Shown here in pieces: positions 52,955-61,149 of a DNA stretch of 64,000 bases; the first letter of the stretch is position 1, and every line of letters begins with the position of its first letter. Under the pieces are notes generated by a model. It was given only the letters and a program-made list of their open reading frames with translations, searched no databases and had not been told where the DNA came from. The translations under genes were made by a program, and so were the position numbers. Source of the stretch: an uncultured Bacteroides sp. (lineage in GTDB: Bacteria; Bacteroidota; Bacteroidia; Bacteroidales; Bacteroidaceae); NCBI RefSeq assembly GCF_963678845.1, contig NZ_OY787466.1, positions 744,001 through 808,000 on the forward strand. The letters run 5' to 3'.

Positions 52955-54223
52955 CTAGCTTTTCTTAAAGAGTTCTTTTAATTTAATGGTTTTATTATCT
53001 ATTAATGGTCTGGCCCAAATTCCTATACTCGTAATATAAAGGATAAACACCAAAATGAATAGCATTCCTATACGCAAATTCGTAATATCAGCAATTGCAC
53101 TGACAAGGAGTGGCCCACCTGCACCTCCCACAATACCCGAGCAAAGAATTCCGGCAAAAGAACCATGGTTTTTTGATACGGAATTGAGTGCCAATGAAAA
53201 TACGATAGAGTACATAACTGATATGCAGAATCCGATTGTTGGGAATGCAATTATCGCAATGCTTTTACAACCAAATAGAGCCAATAAAAGAAAAATGGTT
53301 GAAAGAATGCCGGAGCCAAGAAGAACTTTCCTGCAATCATATAGCTTGAGCAATATCATTCCCACTACACATCCCACTGTCATTAATCCCCAGAAATGAC
53401 TCACTGCTTTTGCTCCTTCCAACTGAGGATCTATATTGTGATATCTCTCTAAAAAAGTTGTCATAAAGTTGGCTATACCTTGCTCTGTACTTACATAAGC
53501 AAATATGCCCAAAAAGAATAGCCACACCTTTTTCTTTTTAAACAGTTTAATATAAGATGATTTTGAACCACCTTTTTCTTCATCAGTTAGTTTAATATGA
53601 GGTATACGCATGAATATTACAGCAAACAGCATCAATAGTATGATTATGGCAAAGAGCCAATACAATGAGACCCATGGTAGTTGGGGAGGAGTCAGCTTTG
53701 CTAGTAGGTCGATAAATAGATTGTTTCCCTGAATGTATATTTTAGGATTTAGTTCTTTAACCAGATAAATGTAGACTAAAGGGCTTATGAATGAGGCTAT
53801 CCCGAATACGAATTGTGCTAGTTCGGCAACAAATGCATAATTCTCTTCACCTCCCGCAACCCGCTGTAAGGGGTTTAGTACTGTTTGAAGCATTGCCATG
53901 CCCAATCCAATGATAAAGCATGAAGCCAGTAACATTCCATAAGAAGGAAAACAAGCAAACATAATTGTTCCGCAAAAAGGCATTAAGAATCCTATAAATA
54001 AAACTTTTTTATCTCCTATTTTGTCTATCATAATACCTGCCGGTATAGACATAATGGCGTATGCTATGAAAAAAGAGGTAGGAATAAAACCCGCCATAGC
54101 CAAATGATTAAGATTAAAGTTTTTAATAATATCCGGAATTAATGGTCCCAAAATATTTGTAATAAATGATATTACAAACCAAAAGACCATAATAAAAGAG
54201 AGAAGTGTGAAATTCTTTTTCAT
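52955..54223 (-). CDS. MFS sugar transporter
   Basis: 422 aa with about twelve hydrophobic segments and the MFS loop signature GIMIDKIGDKKVLF between segments 2 and 3. Similar in layout to FucP/GlcP-type sugar:proton symporters of Bacteroides PULs. It would carry the monosaccharide released in the periplasm to the ROK kinase. 126 bp upstream (on its strand) of the regulator gene, so both could be one transcript. Confidence 0.88.
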   Translation of the reverse strand: MKKNFTLLSFIMVFWFVISFITNILGPLIPDIIKNFNLNHLAMAGFIPTSFFIAYAIMSIPAGIMIDKIGDKKVLFIGFLMPFCGTIMFACFPSYGMLLASCFIIGLGMAMLQTVLNPLQRVAGGEENYAFVAELAQFVFGIASFISPLVYIYLVKELNPKIYIQGNNLFIDLLAKLTPPQLPWVSLYWLFAIIILLMLFAVIFMRIPHIKLTDEEKGGSKSSYIKLFKKKKVWLFFLGIFAYVSTEQGIANFMTTFLERYHNIDPQLEGAKAVSHFWGLMTVGCVVGMILLKLYDCRKVLLGSGILSTIFLLLALFGCKSIAIIAFPTIGFCISVMYSIVFSLALNSVSKNHGSFAGILCSGIVGGAGGPLLVSAIADITNLRIGMLFILVFILYITSIGIWARPLIDNKTIKLKELFKKS

Positions 54224-54639
54224 TTTAGAGTTCTATAAATAGTAAGGTCAATAATCTTTCTGAAAACAGAGTTTCAAAAATAGCTCTTTTTCTTGAGACT
54301 TTGTTGGAATCAGTTCTTATTCTTTGGAGTAAAATATAAAAGTAGAGACCTATTTCAGGTGGTAGTTACTAAAGTATGTCATTATTGCAATTTAGTCTTT
54401 TAATAGATCGGGGCTAACAAAGAATGACTGAAGAGAAAATATCAATAAAACGGAAAGGTTACAAAAGAACTGAATTAACGAAGGATTTTGTTATCAGGTA
54501 TTTTATCTCAAAAGTGGTTTACTTGCTGTGATAGCAAAATGAGTTGGTACAATGAGTCTGTTTATATAAGGAATGGAGATTGACTATCTCACTTTTTTAA
54601 GAACTTAAATAAAAAATATACACACTTTGAAACATGGGC
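54224..54639. other. intergenic region upstream of the MFS gene
   Basis: About 415 bases with no coding frame, recognised RNA or PUL ATTCG element. It lies between the MFS start and the candidate small RNA terminator. I see no convincing Bacteroides promoter for the MFS gene. Confidence 0.4.
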
Positions 54640-54705
54640 AAAAAAAATGGTTGTTTCACAACAACCAATCTTTGTTAACCTTAAATCTAATACTATGAAA
54701 AACAC
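54640..54705 (-). ncRNA. candidate small RNA or terminated leader (~65 nt)
   Basis: On the minus strand, a perfect promoter (TTTG at 54737-54740, 19 bp, TACCTTTG at 54710-54717) is followed after ~60 bases by an 8-bp hairpin with a 4-base loop (54648-54655 / 54660-54667) and eight Ts (54640-54647), an excellent intrinsic terminator. Only a four-codon frame fits inside, too close to the start to be translated normally. The DUF190 gene ends 80 bases upstream of the promoter, and the MFS gene starts 417 bp downstream of the terminator. Confidence 0.6.
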
Positions 54706-54709
54706 ATTG

Positions 54710-54740
54710 CAAAGGTACAAGTTTTAATTTAATCTCCAAA
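54710..54740 (-). promoter_or_regulatory. promoter of the candidate small RNA
   Basis: TTTG (54737-54740), 19-bp spacer, TACCTTTG (54710-54717) on the minus strand: exact match to the Bacteroides consensus. Confidence 0.8.
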
Positions 54741-54819
54741 TAAATGAAATAAAATCAGGTGTTTTACAACATATTTTAAAGAATATTTGTTTCGGTTAAA
54801 TGTATAAGCCATTATATTA

Positions 54820-55179
54820 TCATTTTTTCTTTGTTTTGCCTTGTTTATGTAAAATAATAGAAGCGTTTTCTACAGTAATAAGACAGCCAGATGGTAGATA
54901 GTCAAACCATGGAAGAATTTTTTCTATAAACATATCAATCTTTTCCGATTCATCGGCTATTTCCACCACAACGGGTAATTTTTCTGTGATTTCCCAGAAT
55001 TTAACCGAACGGATAATGCTGCTTGAACCAAATCCCATTATTCCCTTTGTAACCGTTGCTCCGGCAAGTCCATATCGTTTGGCTGCAAAAACAATAGTTT
55101 CATAAAGAATAGAATGTTTAAACTTGTCTGTGTTGCTGATAAATATCCGCAATATCTTAGCTTCACTTTTTGCTTCCAT
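54820..55179 (-). CDS. DUF190 family protein, partner of CrcB
   Basis: 119 aa, soluble, with the DUF190 pattern KILRIFISNTDK...LYETIVFAAKRYGLAGATVTKGIMGFG and LPVVVEIADESEKIDMFIEKI. The family has a PII-like fold and is commonly encoded next to crcB fluoride channels; a regulatory role is assumed but not established. Starts 2 bp after crcB ends. Confidence 0.9.
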   Translation of the reverse strand: MEAKSEAKILRIFISNTDKFKHSILYETIVFAAKRYGLAGATVTKGIMGFGSSSIIRSVKFWEITEKLPVVVEIADESEKIDMFIEKILPWFDYLPSGCLITVENASIILHKQGKTKKK

Positions 55180-55181
55180 AC

Positions 55182-55559
55182 TTAAAATATTTTAGTGATA
55201 AGATTACCTAAATAGGTGGCTGTTAACCCCAGAAATAAACTAAAACCGGCATAAAGTGCAAAATAAAAGAAGTTGCCATCTCTTAATAGCGATACGTTTT
55301 CATTGGCAAAAGTGGAGAATGTTGTAAATCCGCCGCAAAAGCCTACGGTGAGAAACATTCGCCATTCATTGTTGATAAGGTTTCCCCGTTCAGAGAGTCC
55401 ATAAAAAAAGCCGATAAGAAAGCAACCGAGTATATTTACAATAAACGTTCCGAATGGGAATGAGGAAATAATGCTGTTTTGCATAAACTTTGAAAGAAGA
55501 TAGCGTGATATGCCACCTAAAAAGCTGCCGGAACCTATTATGAATAGAGTTTTTATCAT
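55182..55559 (-). CDS. crcB: fluoride channel CrcB/Fluc
   Basis: 125 aa, four membrane segments, with GGISRYLLSKFM, FPFGTFIVNILGCFLIGFFYG and the fluoride-pore motif GFCGGFTTFSTFANE. It exports fluoride as a dual-topology dimer in the inner membrane; a single full-length copy fits. Encoded with a DUF190 gene. No fluoride-riboswitch core could be recognised in the ~90 bases between the tRNA terminator and its start. Confidence 0.95.
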   Translation of the reverse strand: MIKTLFIIGSGSFLGGISRYLLSKFMQNSIISSFPFGTFIVNILGCFLIGFFYGLSERGNLINNEWRMFLTVGFCGGFTTFSTFANENVSLLRDGNFFYFALYAGFSLFLGLTATYLGNLITKIF

Positions 55560-55649
55560 TTAATAAGAAATTGTTATCTATGCAAATGTAACAATTAGAA
55601 GGAATAAAATAGGTTTTGCAAAAAGTTTTTTTATTAGAAATTGTAAAAG

Positions 55650-55684
55650 AAATAAGGCACCTCAATAATTGAAGTGCCTTATTT
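55650..55684 (-). terminator. terminator of the SRP RNA/tRNA-Thr transcript
   Basis: A 17-bp stem with a single mismatch (55650-55666 / 55668-55684), a tight loop, and a T-rich tract after it on the minus strand. It starts 6 bp beyond the tRNA 3' end and separates it from crcB. Confidence 0.85.
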
Positions 55685-55690
55685 CTTTTG

Positions 55691-55764
55691 AGCCTCTTGT
55701 CGGATTCGAACCAACGACCCCGAGATTACAAATCACGTGCTCTGGCCAACTGAGCTAAAGAGGC
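55691..55764 (-). tRNA. tRNA-Thr (anticodon TGT)
   Basis: 74-base cloverleaf: acceptor GCCTCTT pairs with AAGAGGC, D-arm TAGCTCAGTTGG, anticodon loop TTTGTAA with anticodon TGT (Thr, ACA codons), T-arm GGTTCGAATCC. Discriminator is T on the transcript, and CCA is not encoded. Confidence 0.95.
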
Positions 55765-55766
55765 GG

Positions 55767-55866
55767 GTGGGTAAGCTTACTATATCGCGCCGCTACAACC
55801 AACTACCTTTGCTGCGATCAAGCCCTGGAGGATTCGAAGGGAGCTAGCCGTATAGGACTTACCCGG
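55767..55866 (-). ncRNA. ffs: signal recognition particle RNA (small bacterial type)
   Basis: About 100 bases ending 3 bp before the tRNA. The ends pair (GGGTAAG with CTTACCC), and the middle has the SRP-like asymmetric apical part with CCAGGGCTTGATCGCAGCA resembling the conserved CAGG...AGCAG Ffh-binding loop; the usual GGAA tetraloop is replaced. Linkage to tRNA-Thr fits what I recall of Bacteroides. Boundaries are approximate. Confidence 0.75.
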
Positions 55867-55869
55867 GCA

Positions 55870-55900
55870 CAAAGGTAGATATTTTATTTAACCCTGCAAT
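55870..55900 (-). promoter_or_regulatory. promoter of SRP RNA-tRNA-Thr
   Basis: TACCTTTG (55870-55877) on the minus strand with an ATTG at the -33 position (55897-55900), 19 bp apart. Transcription would begin at or just before the SRP RNA 5' end. Confidence 0.65.
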
Positions 55901-56069
55901 ACCTCGTTGAAACTTTTTTTGTGAGAATGAACTAAGCTGCTACTTTTCAATTATTTAAAAGAATGAAATAAATTCAATTATTTTTCTTTCTTGGCATGAT
56001 GAGACAGAATCTTTATTTCATTTTAATAATTTTCGTTTCATTTATTACAACTTCTTGATGTAAAAATAG

Positions 56070-56077
56070 TACTTTTG
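56070..56077 (+). promoter_or_regulatory. candidate -7 box before the DUF4199 gene
   Basis: TACTTTTG fits TAnnTTTG and lies 22 bp before ATG 56100. The -33 element is poor. The ~190 bases between the SRP RNA promoter and here hold nothing else recognisable. Confidence 0.45.
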
Positions 56078-56099
56078 TGCTCAAATATAAAAGATGATA

Positions 56100-56693
56100 A
56101 TGGAGAATAGAAGCTATTTGAACAAGTGTGCTATGCAATATGGCACTTACATGGGAATTTACTGGATTGTAAAATTTGCTTTTTTTCCGCTAGGGCTTGC
56201 TATACCTTTTTTGGAATATATCTTTCTTCTATTGACAATAATGGTCCCTTTTGTGGGATATTATTTTACCCGGATCTATAGAGATAAGCTTTGTGGAGGT
56301 GGAATTAGCTTTGGGCATGCCTGGACCTTTACTGCTTTTATGTATATGTTTGCTGCATTACTTACATCCGTAGGACACTATATTTATTTCAGATTTATTG
56401 ATAATAGTTTTGTTTTCAATACTTATCTTGTGATTATTCAAGAAGCAGAGAAGGCTAAGATAGCTGGTCTTGGCGATTCTCTTAAGCAATTTGAAGAAAC
56501 AGTTAAAACGCTGGAAAACCTTCGCCCTATTGAAATAATAATGCAGTTGCTTTCACAAAATGTAATATATGGAGCACTTCTTGCTCTTCCTATAGCTTTT
56601 TTTGTAAAAAGGAGAGTTCCTGTTACAATGGAAGATAATCTGGAAGATAAAAGTAAAGAAGATAATAATCAAGAAGAAGATAATAAAGAATAA
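56100..56693 (+). CDS. DUF4199 family membrane protein
   Basis: 197 aa from ATG 56100; an ATG two codons upstream (56094) is possible but leaves no room for the aaaag ribosome site. Four hydrophobic segments (FFPLGLAIPFLEYIFLLLTI, AWTFTAFMYMFAALLTSVGHY, NVIYGALLALPIAFF) and a highly acidic tail (EDKSKEDNNQEEDN). The family is restricted to Bacteroidetes and usually precedes a GT2 gene, as here (4 bp gap). Function unknown. Confidence 0.85.
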   Translation: MENRSYLNKCAMQYGTYMGIYWIVKFAFFPLGLAIPFLEYIFLLLTIMVPFVGYYFTRIYRDKLCGGGISFGHAWTFTAFMYMFAALLTSVGHYIYFRFIDNSFVFNTYLVIIQEAEKAKIAGLGDSLKQFEETVKTLENLRPIEIIMQLLSQNVIYGALLALPIAFFVKRRVPVTMEDNLEDKSKEDNNQEEDNKE

Positions 56694-56697
56694 AAAT

Positions 56698-57648
56698 ATG
56701 GATATATCTGTAATAGTTCCTTTGTTCAACGAAGAAGAATCACTTCCGGAACTTTATGCCTGGATTGACCGAGTGATGGTTGAGAATGACTTTTCTTATG
56801 AGGTGATCTTTGTAAATGATGGAAGTACTGACCGTTCATGGAAGGTAATTGAAGATTTAAAAGCAAAATCTGAGACAGTAAAGGGCATTAAGTTCCGTCG
56901 CAACTATGGAAAGTCTCCTGCATTATTCTGCGGATTTAAACGGGCTCAAGGTGACGTGGTGATTACGATGGATGCTGATTTACAGGATAGCCCGGACGAG
57001 ATTCCTGAACTTTACAGAATGATTACTGAAGATGGATATGATTTGGTTTCCGGATGGAAAGAAAAAAGATATGATCCGCTTTCTAAAACCTTGCCTACTA
57101 AATTATTTAATGCTACAGCCCGTTCTGTATCGGGAGTAAAGAACCTGCACGATTTTAATTGCGGGTTGAAGGCTTATAAGTCTGATGTTGTGAAAAATAT
57201 TGAAGTGTATGGTGAGATGCATCGTTATATTCCTTATTTGGCTAAAAATGCCGGATTTTCTAAGATAGGGGAGAAAGTTGTGCAACACCAGGCACGTAAA
57301 TATGGCTCTACAAAATTCGGGATGAGCAGGTTTGTAAATGGTTATCTGGATTTACTTTCATTGTGGTTCCTTTCTAAATTTGGTAAGAAACCAATGCATA
57401 TTTTCGGACTGTTGGGCTCATTAATGTTTCTTCTGGGTTTTATTTCGGTTATAATTGTGGGAGCTTCCAAGCTCTATTCAATGTATTCCGGATTACATTA
57501 TAGATTGGTTACTGATTCTCCTTATTTTTATCTGGCACTTACGTCAATGATAATTGGAACACAGCTGTTTCTGGCTGGGTTTGTAGGTGAACTAGTTACT
57601 CGCAATGCTCCTGAACGTAATAATTACAAAATAGAAAAAGAACTGTAA
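56698..57648 (+). CDS. GT2 family glycosyltransferase, dolichol-phosphate-mannose-synthase/GtrB-like
   Basis: 316 aa: GT-A domain (~1-225) with VIVPLFNEEESLPEL, VNDGSTDRSW, TMDADLQDSPDE (DxD) and HQARKYGSTKFG, then two C-terminal membrane segments (~235-265 and 275-305). Such enzymes move a sugar from a nucleotide donor to undecaprenyl phosphate at the inner membrane. Second gene of a cluster common in Bacteroidales. Confidence 0.92.
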   Translation: MDISVIVPLFNEEESLPELYAWIDRVMVENDFSYEVIFVNDGSTDRSWKVIEDLKAKSETVKGIKFRRNYGKSPALFCGFKRAQGDVVITMDADLQDSPDEIPELYRMITEDGYDLVSGWKEKRYDPLSKTLPTKLFNATARSVSGVKNLHDFNCGLKAYKSDVVKNIEVYGEMHRYIPYLAKNAGFSKIGEKVVQHQARKYGSTKFGMSRFVNGYLDLLSLWFLSKFGKKPMHIFGLLGSLMFLLGFISVIIVGASKLYSMYSGLHYRLVTDSPYFYLALTSMIIGTQLFLAGFVGELVTRNAPERNNYKIEKEL

Positions 57649-57664
57649 GCAGTTTAATATAAAT

Positions 57665-58150
57665 ATGAAACATCTATTGAAACTATTGTTTCTAGGAGTA
57701 TTACTTTGTAGTGTCATTGTTCCGGCATTAATTGCCTGCGGCGAAACTACAGATTGCTCTCTTATGGGGCGTCCCTCTCCACGTTTCAATTTTGTAAATG
57801 ATAGTACAATGAAAGTGAAAAAGCTGGATTCGCTTTCAGTTATAGCTCTCAATACTATTGTTGGAGATTCAATTATACTGAATAATGAGAAGAGCGTAAG
57901 TTTTGCTACTATTCCGCTGAGTTATGCAAAATCAAAAACCGCATTTGTTTTTAAGTATTCAAAGAATGTTAGGGATACTATTTGGGTTACACATACAAAT
58001 ACAGAGCATTTCCTTTCTATAGAATGCGGAATGACTATGTATTACAAGATAGAAGGTGTAAAGCATACTTTTCATGCTATAGATTCTGTTGCAATAATTA
58101 ATTCTGGAGTTGACGTCAATGAAAAAGAGAATATTCGCGTCTTTTATTAA
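57665..58150 (+). CDS. DUF6452 family exported protein
   Basis: 161 aa with an N-terminal hydrophobic signal (LIAC suggests a lipobox at Cys25), followed by a beta-rich domain with CGETTDCSLMGRPSPRF and FLSIECGMTMYYKIEGV. The family is known only from Bacteroidetes and pairs with the DUF6048 gene that overlaps its 3' end by 32 bp. Function unknown; probably an envelope role. Confidence 0.8.
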   Translation: MKHLLKLLFLGVLLCSVIVPALIACGETTDCSLMGRPSPRFNFVNDSTMKVKKLDSLSVIALNTIVGDSIILNNEKSVSFATIPLSYAKSKTAFVFKYSKNVRDTIWVTHTNTEHFLSIECGMTMYYKIEGVKHTFHAIDSVAIINSGVDVNEKENIRVFY

Positions 58151-58805
58151 TATAGTCGCTTTGTTGGTGATGGCTCTCCCTGTTCTTGCTCAAGGGCAGA
58201 AACAAGAGATTAAATTGCCTAAGGAAGTTTTTCCATTATATAATGGAACCTTTGTTGGAGTTGATCTGTATGGGTTAGGGAGCAAAGCCTTTGGAAGTAA
58301 TTTCCTGAGTTCAGAGGTGAGTGTGGACGTTAATCTGAGAAATAGATTTTTCCCGGTACTGGAAGTTGGATATGGAGAAACTGATGCTGAGAAAAATAGT
58401 ATTTCTTATAAATCATCGGCTCCGTATTTCAGGATTGGGATGAATTATAATATGATGTTCAGGAAAAAGAGTATGAGTCATCTGTATCTGGGAGCACGAT
58501 ATGGCTTTAGCGCATTAAGTTATGATGTAAAAGGGCCTGCGTTAAAAGATGATATCTATTCCGGAGAAGTACCGTCGTTTGAGTACACGGGTGAGAAGAC
58601 AAATGCTCATTGGATGGAGTTATTATTCGGTATAAGAGCCCAGATACATAAGAACTTTCTGATGGGATGGTCTTTGAGATATAAAGCCAAGTTAAGCATT
58701 AAAGAGAATACTAGCACAACTCCGTGGTATATTCCGGGCTTTGGCGAAAATAAATCAACCAATTTTGGAGTTACCTATTCCTTAATTTATAAGCTACCTT
58801 TTTAA
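58119..58805 (+). CDS. DUF6048 family outer membrane beta-barrel-like protein
   Basis: 228 aa from ATG 58119 (a TTG three codons earlier is less likely). Signal peptide ends PVLAQ; the remainder has alternating strands (GTFVGVDLYGLGSKAFG, PYFRIGMNYNMMF, LYLGARYGFSALSYD, GVTYSLIYKLPF), as in a small barrel. Overlaps the preceding gene, indicating coupled translation. Function unknown. Confidence 0.8.
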   Translation: MKKRIFASFINIVALLVMALPVLAQGQKQEIKLPKEVFPLYNGTFVGVDLYGLGSKAFGSNFLSSEVSVDVNLRNRFFPVLEVGYGETDAEKNSISYKSSAPYFRIGMNYNMMFRKKSMSHLYLGARYGFSALSYDVKGPALKDDIYSGEVPSFEYTGEKTNAHWMELLFGIRAQIHKNFLMGWSLRYKAKLSIKENTSTTPWYIPGFGENKSTNFGVTYSLIYKLPF

Positions 58806-58807
58806 TA

Positions 58808-59380
58808 ATGACAAATTTAGAAAATTGGCTCATTGCAGTAGGTCTGGCAATGGATTGTCTGGCAGTGTCTATAGCAAGTGGTATTATTTTAAAGAAACTG
58901 AATTGGAGAACGATTCTTACAATGGCTTTTTTCTTTGGTTTCTTTCAGGCTTTGATGCCTTTTCTGGGATGGGTAGGAGCAAGTAGGTTTAGCCATTTAA
59001 TTGAAGATTTTGATCATTGGGTAGTTTTCCTTATTCTCTGTTTTCTTGGTGGAAGAATGATATGGGAGTCTTTTAAAGACGATGAATGTAAGAAAGAGTT
59101 TAATCCGGCTAGTCTGAAGGTTGTTTTTACATTGGCTATTGCCACCAGTCTGGATGCCCTTGCAGTTGGGGTCTCTTATGCTTTTATGGGAATAAGAACG
59201 TTTGATGGCATTCTTTCACCAATATCGATTATAGGATTTGTATCTTTTATAATATCTGTTTTCGGATTACTGTTTGGAATCTTTTTTGGATGTAGACATA
59301 ATATGAGAGTAGAGTTGTGGGGTGGACTTATTCTGATTGGTATCGGAACCAAGGTTTTAATAGAACATATTTGTGGGTAG
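58808..59380 (+). CDS. mntP: manganese efflux pump MntP
   Basis: 190 aa, six membrane segments with the two conserved acidic motifs AMDCLAVSIASG (near 15) and TSLDALAVGVSYAF (near 115), as in MntP/YebN. Exports excess Mn2+ from the cytoplasm. It begins 2 bp after the previous stop, so it belongs to the operon starting at DUF4199; no Mn riboswitch is seen inside it. Confidence 0.92.
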   Translation: MTNLENWLIAVGLAMDCLAVSIASGIILKKLNWRTILTMAFFFGFFQALMPFLGWVGASRFSHLIEDFDHWVVFLILCFLGGRMIWESFKDDECKKEFNPASLKVVFTLAIATSLDALAVGVSYAFMGIRTFDGILSPISIIGFVSFIISVFGLLFGIFFGCRHNMRVELWGGLILIGIGTKVLIEHICG

Positions 59381-59427
59381 AAATGAATCTATATAATCAG
59401 TTTACGGATTTAATGGGAGAATGTAAC

Positions 59428-59509
59428 TCGGCCTTCATCTGTGAACCCATGGGTTCTCGATTGAGTGCTAATGGGTTCACAGATGAAGGCTCATGGGTTC
59501 ACAGCCGAG
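59428..59509. repeat. nested inverted repeat after mntP
   Basis: Perfect 20-bp arms 59431-59450 and 59471-59490 (core cattcatctgtgaaccc in one sense or its complement) with a 20-base spacer. A third partial copy atgggttcacag follows at 59493-59504, and outer ctcggc/gccgag (59428-59433 / 59504-59509) can pair too. The left arm can thus fold with either of two right arms. Resembles an intergenic repeat element; no coding frame of note. Confidence 0.85.
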
Positions 59510-59606
59510 GGCTTACTGTTACTTACCTGTGTGATAAGCTAGTTATGCTTGTAAATTGAATTGGTTATAGTATCCGGATTTATAAAATAGTGGTATTATC
59601 ACTAAA

Positions 59607-59646
59607 AAAAAGCCTGCTACATTAAAAATATTGTAGCAGGCTTTTT
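59607..59646. terminator. bidirectional terminator between mntP and panD
   Basis: Perfect 15-bp stem (aaaaagcctgctaca / tgtagcaggcttttt) with a 10-base loop and T runs on both strands. Confidence 0.9.
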
Positions 59647-59679
59647 AAAATTTCGTTATATCTAAATCTGAACGATTTA

Positions 59680-60030
59680 TCAGATTACTTTGTTAGTCAC
59701 GGAATCTGGAAAAACAACTATTGGCTTAAAGCTTTTAGCTTCGTCAAAATCCATCATGGCATAAGACATGATAATAATGATATCTCCCACTTGTACCTTT
59801 CGGGCTGCTGCGCCATTCAGACAGATTTTGCCTGATCCGCGTTCGCCTTTAATAATATAAGTTGAAAAACGTTCGCCGTTATTGTTATCCACGATATGTA
59901 CTCTCTCATTGGCGATAAGATTGGCTGCGTCCATTAAGTCTTCGTCAATCGTGATACTACCCATGTAATTTAAATCAGCCTCTGTTACACGTACACAGTG
60001 CAGCTTTGACTTCATTACTTCAATCATCAT
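59680..60030 (-). CDS. panD: aspartate 1-decarboxylase (pyruvoyl-dependent)
   Basis: 116 aa. The self-cleavage site YMGSITID (Gly24-Ser25) generates the pyruvoyl group; ANERVHIVDNNNGERFSTYII and NGAAARKVQVGDIIIIMSYA are family hallmarks. Makes beta-alanine from aspartate for pantothenate synthesis in the cytoplasm. Follows panC by 20 bp in one operon. Confidence 0.97.
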   Translation of the reverse strand: MMIEVMKSKLHCVRVTEADLNYMGSITIDEDLMDAANLIANERVHIVDNNNGERFSTYIIKGERGSGKICLNGAAARKVQVGDIIIIMSYAMMDFDEAKSFKPIVVFPDSVTNKVI

Positions 60031-60050
60031 AAGGTTTGGTCTTTTAAAAA

Positions 60051-60899
60051 TTAAATCTCTTTATATTTTATGTTATCAATCAGTCGGACGTCTCCACAGA
60101 AAACTGTGATACAGCCCACTGCATAGTTTGTATCTGCCCAGTCTCCAAATTCTTGTAAGGTGTTTCCATCCACAATTTTAAAGTATTCCAGGCGTAGCCC
60201 TCTCTCAGCAGCAATTGACTCTTCAACAAAACGAATCGTTTCACCCACTGAGTGATCTGCTGCAAAGGTACTACTTTTAAATAATGTTTGAGATATTTTT
60301 AATGCTATTTCACGTTCTTCTGCAGATAATCTTGCATTTCGGCTACTTAGAGCCAGTCCGTCTTCTTCACGTAGAATAGGGCAGCCTACAATTTCAAGGT
60401 CATAGTTTAGCTGTTTAACCATTTCACGAATAATGGCTAGTTGCTGAAAGTCTTTTTCACCGAAGTATGCACGGTGAGGTTTCACTGCATCAAACAATTT
60501 ACTTACTATTTGTGCTACTCCGTTAAAATGTCCCGGACGGAAGGCTCCTTCCATTACTGCATCTAGTGGAGCAAAATTGAATACACGTGTATCCGGTTCT
60601 GGATACATTTCTTCCACTGACGGTGCAAATACAAAGGAGCAGCCATTTGCTTCCAGTAGTTTGCAATCTGCATCCAGTGTACGCGGATATTTTAATAAAT
60701 CATTCTTATCATTAAACTGAGTGGGGTTAACAAATACACTCACTACGGTTACATCATTTTCTTTTACGCTGCGATTAACGAGTGATGCATGGCCTGCATG
60801 CAAGGCACCCATAGTAGGAACTAATCCAATCTTTTTATCCTGAGCTTTCAGAGTTGTTAGCTCTGCTTGCAACTCTTTGATAGTGTGTACAATTTTCAT
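60051..60899 (-). CDS. panC: pantothenate synthetase
   Basis: 282 aa with PTMGALHAGH (ATP-binding HxGH, 34-37), FVNPTQF, YFGEKDFQQL, and SSRNARLSAEER (KMSKS-like SSRN). Joins pantoate and beta-alanine using ATP. First gene of the panC-panD operon; divergent from the starch-synthase-like gene. Confidence 0.97.
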   Translation of the reverse strand: MKIVHTIKELQAELTTLKAQDKKIGLVPTMGALHAGHASLVNRSVKENDVTVVSVFVNPTQFNDKNDLLKYPRTLDADCKLLEANGCSFVFAPSVEEMYPEPDTRVFNFAPLDAVMEGAFRPGHFNGVAQIVSKLFDAVKPHRAYFGEKDFQQLAIIREMVKQLNYDLEIVGCPILREEDGLALSSRNARLSAEEREIALKISQTLFKSSTFAADHSVGETIRFVEESIAAERGLRLEYFKIVDGNTLQEFGDWADTNYAVGCITVFCGDVRLIDNIKYKEI

Positions 60900-61111
60900 T
60901 TTAATTTTGATTGTTTAATCTGTTGTTTTAGAAAAACGGTGCAAAATAAGCTATTATTTATCAGATAACGAAGTAATATCTCAAATTTATCTAATATGAT
61001 GTATCACCTAGATGGGGTATATCTTATATTTATTTACTGAATAACAGCGACTTAACAATTGATAAGATTTTATTGGATGACAAAACTTGTATAAATGCGC
61101 TTTTTTTTTTA

Positions 61112-61119
61112 TATCTTTG
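61112..61119 (+). promoter_or_regulatory. -7 box before the starch-synthase-like gene
   Basis: TATCTTTG fits TAnnTTTG and lies 31 bp before ATG 61150; an imperfect CTTG lies about 22 bp upstream of it. Confidence 0.6.
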
Positions 61120-61149
61120 CAAAATGATTATGAGAAAGATTTTATTATA

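Noticed and set aside
54693..54726. Mini-frames on both strands (for example MKNTLQRYKF on +) in the small RNA/promoter region
   Set aside because: They coincide with promoter elements, lack ribosome sites and are too short to support.
59317..59559. 80-codon frame overlapping the mntP end and the nested repeat
   Set aside because: It begins inside mntP in another frame and reads through the inverted repeat; composition is not protein-like.
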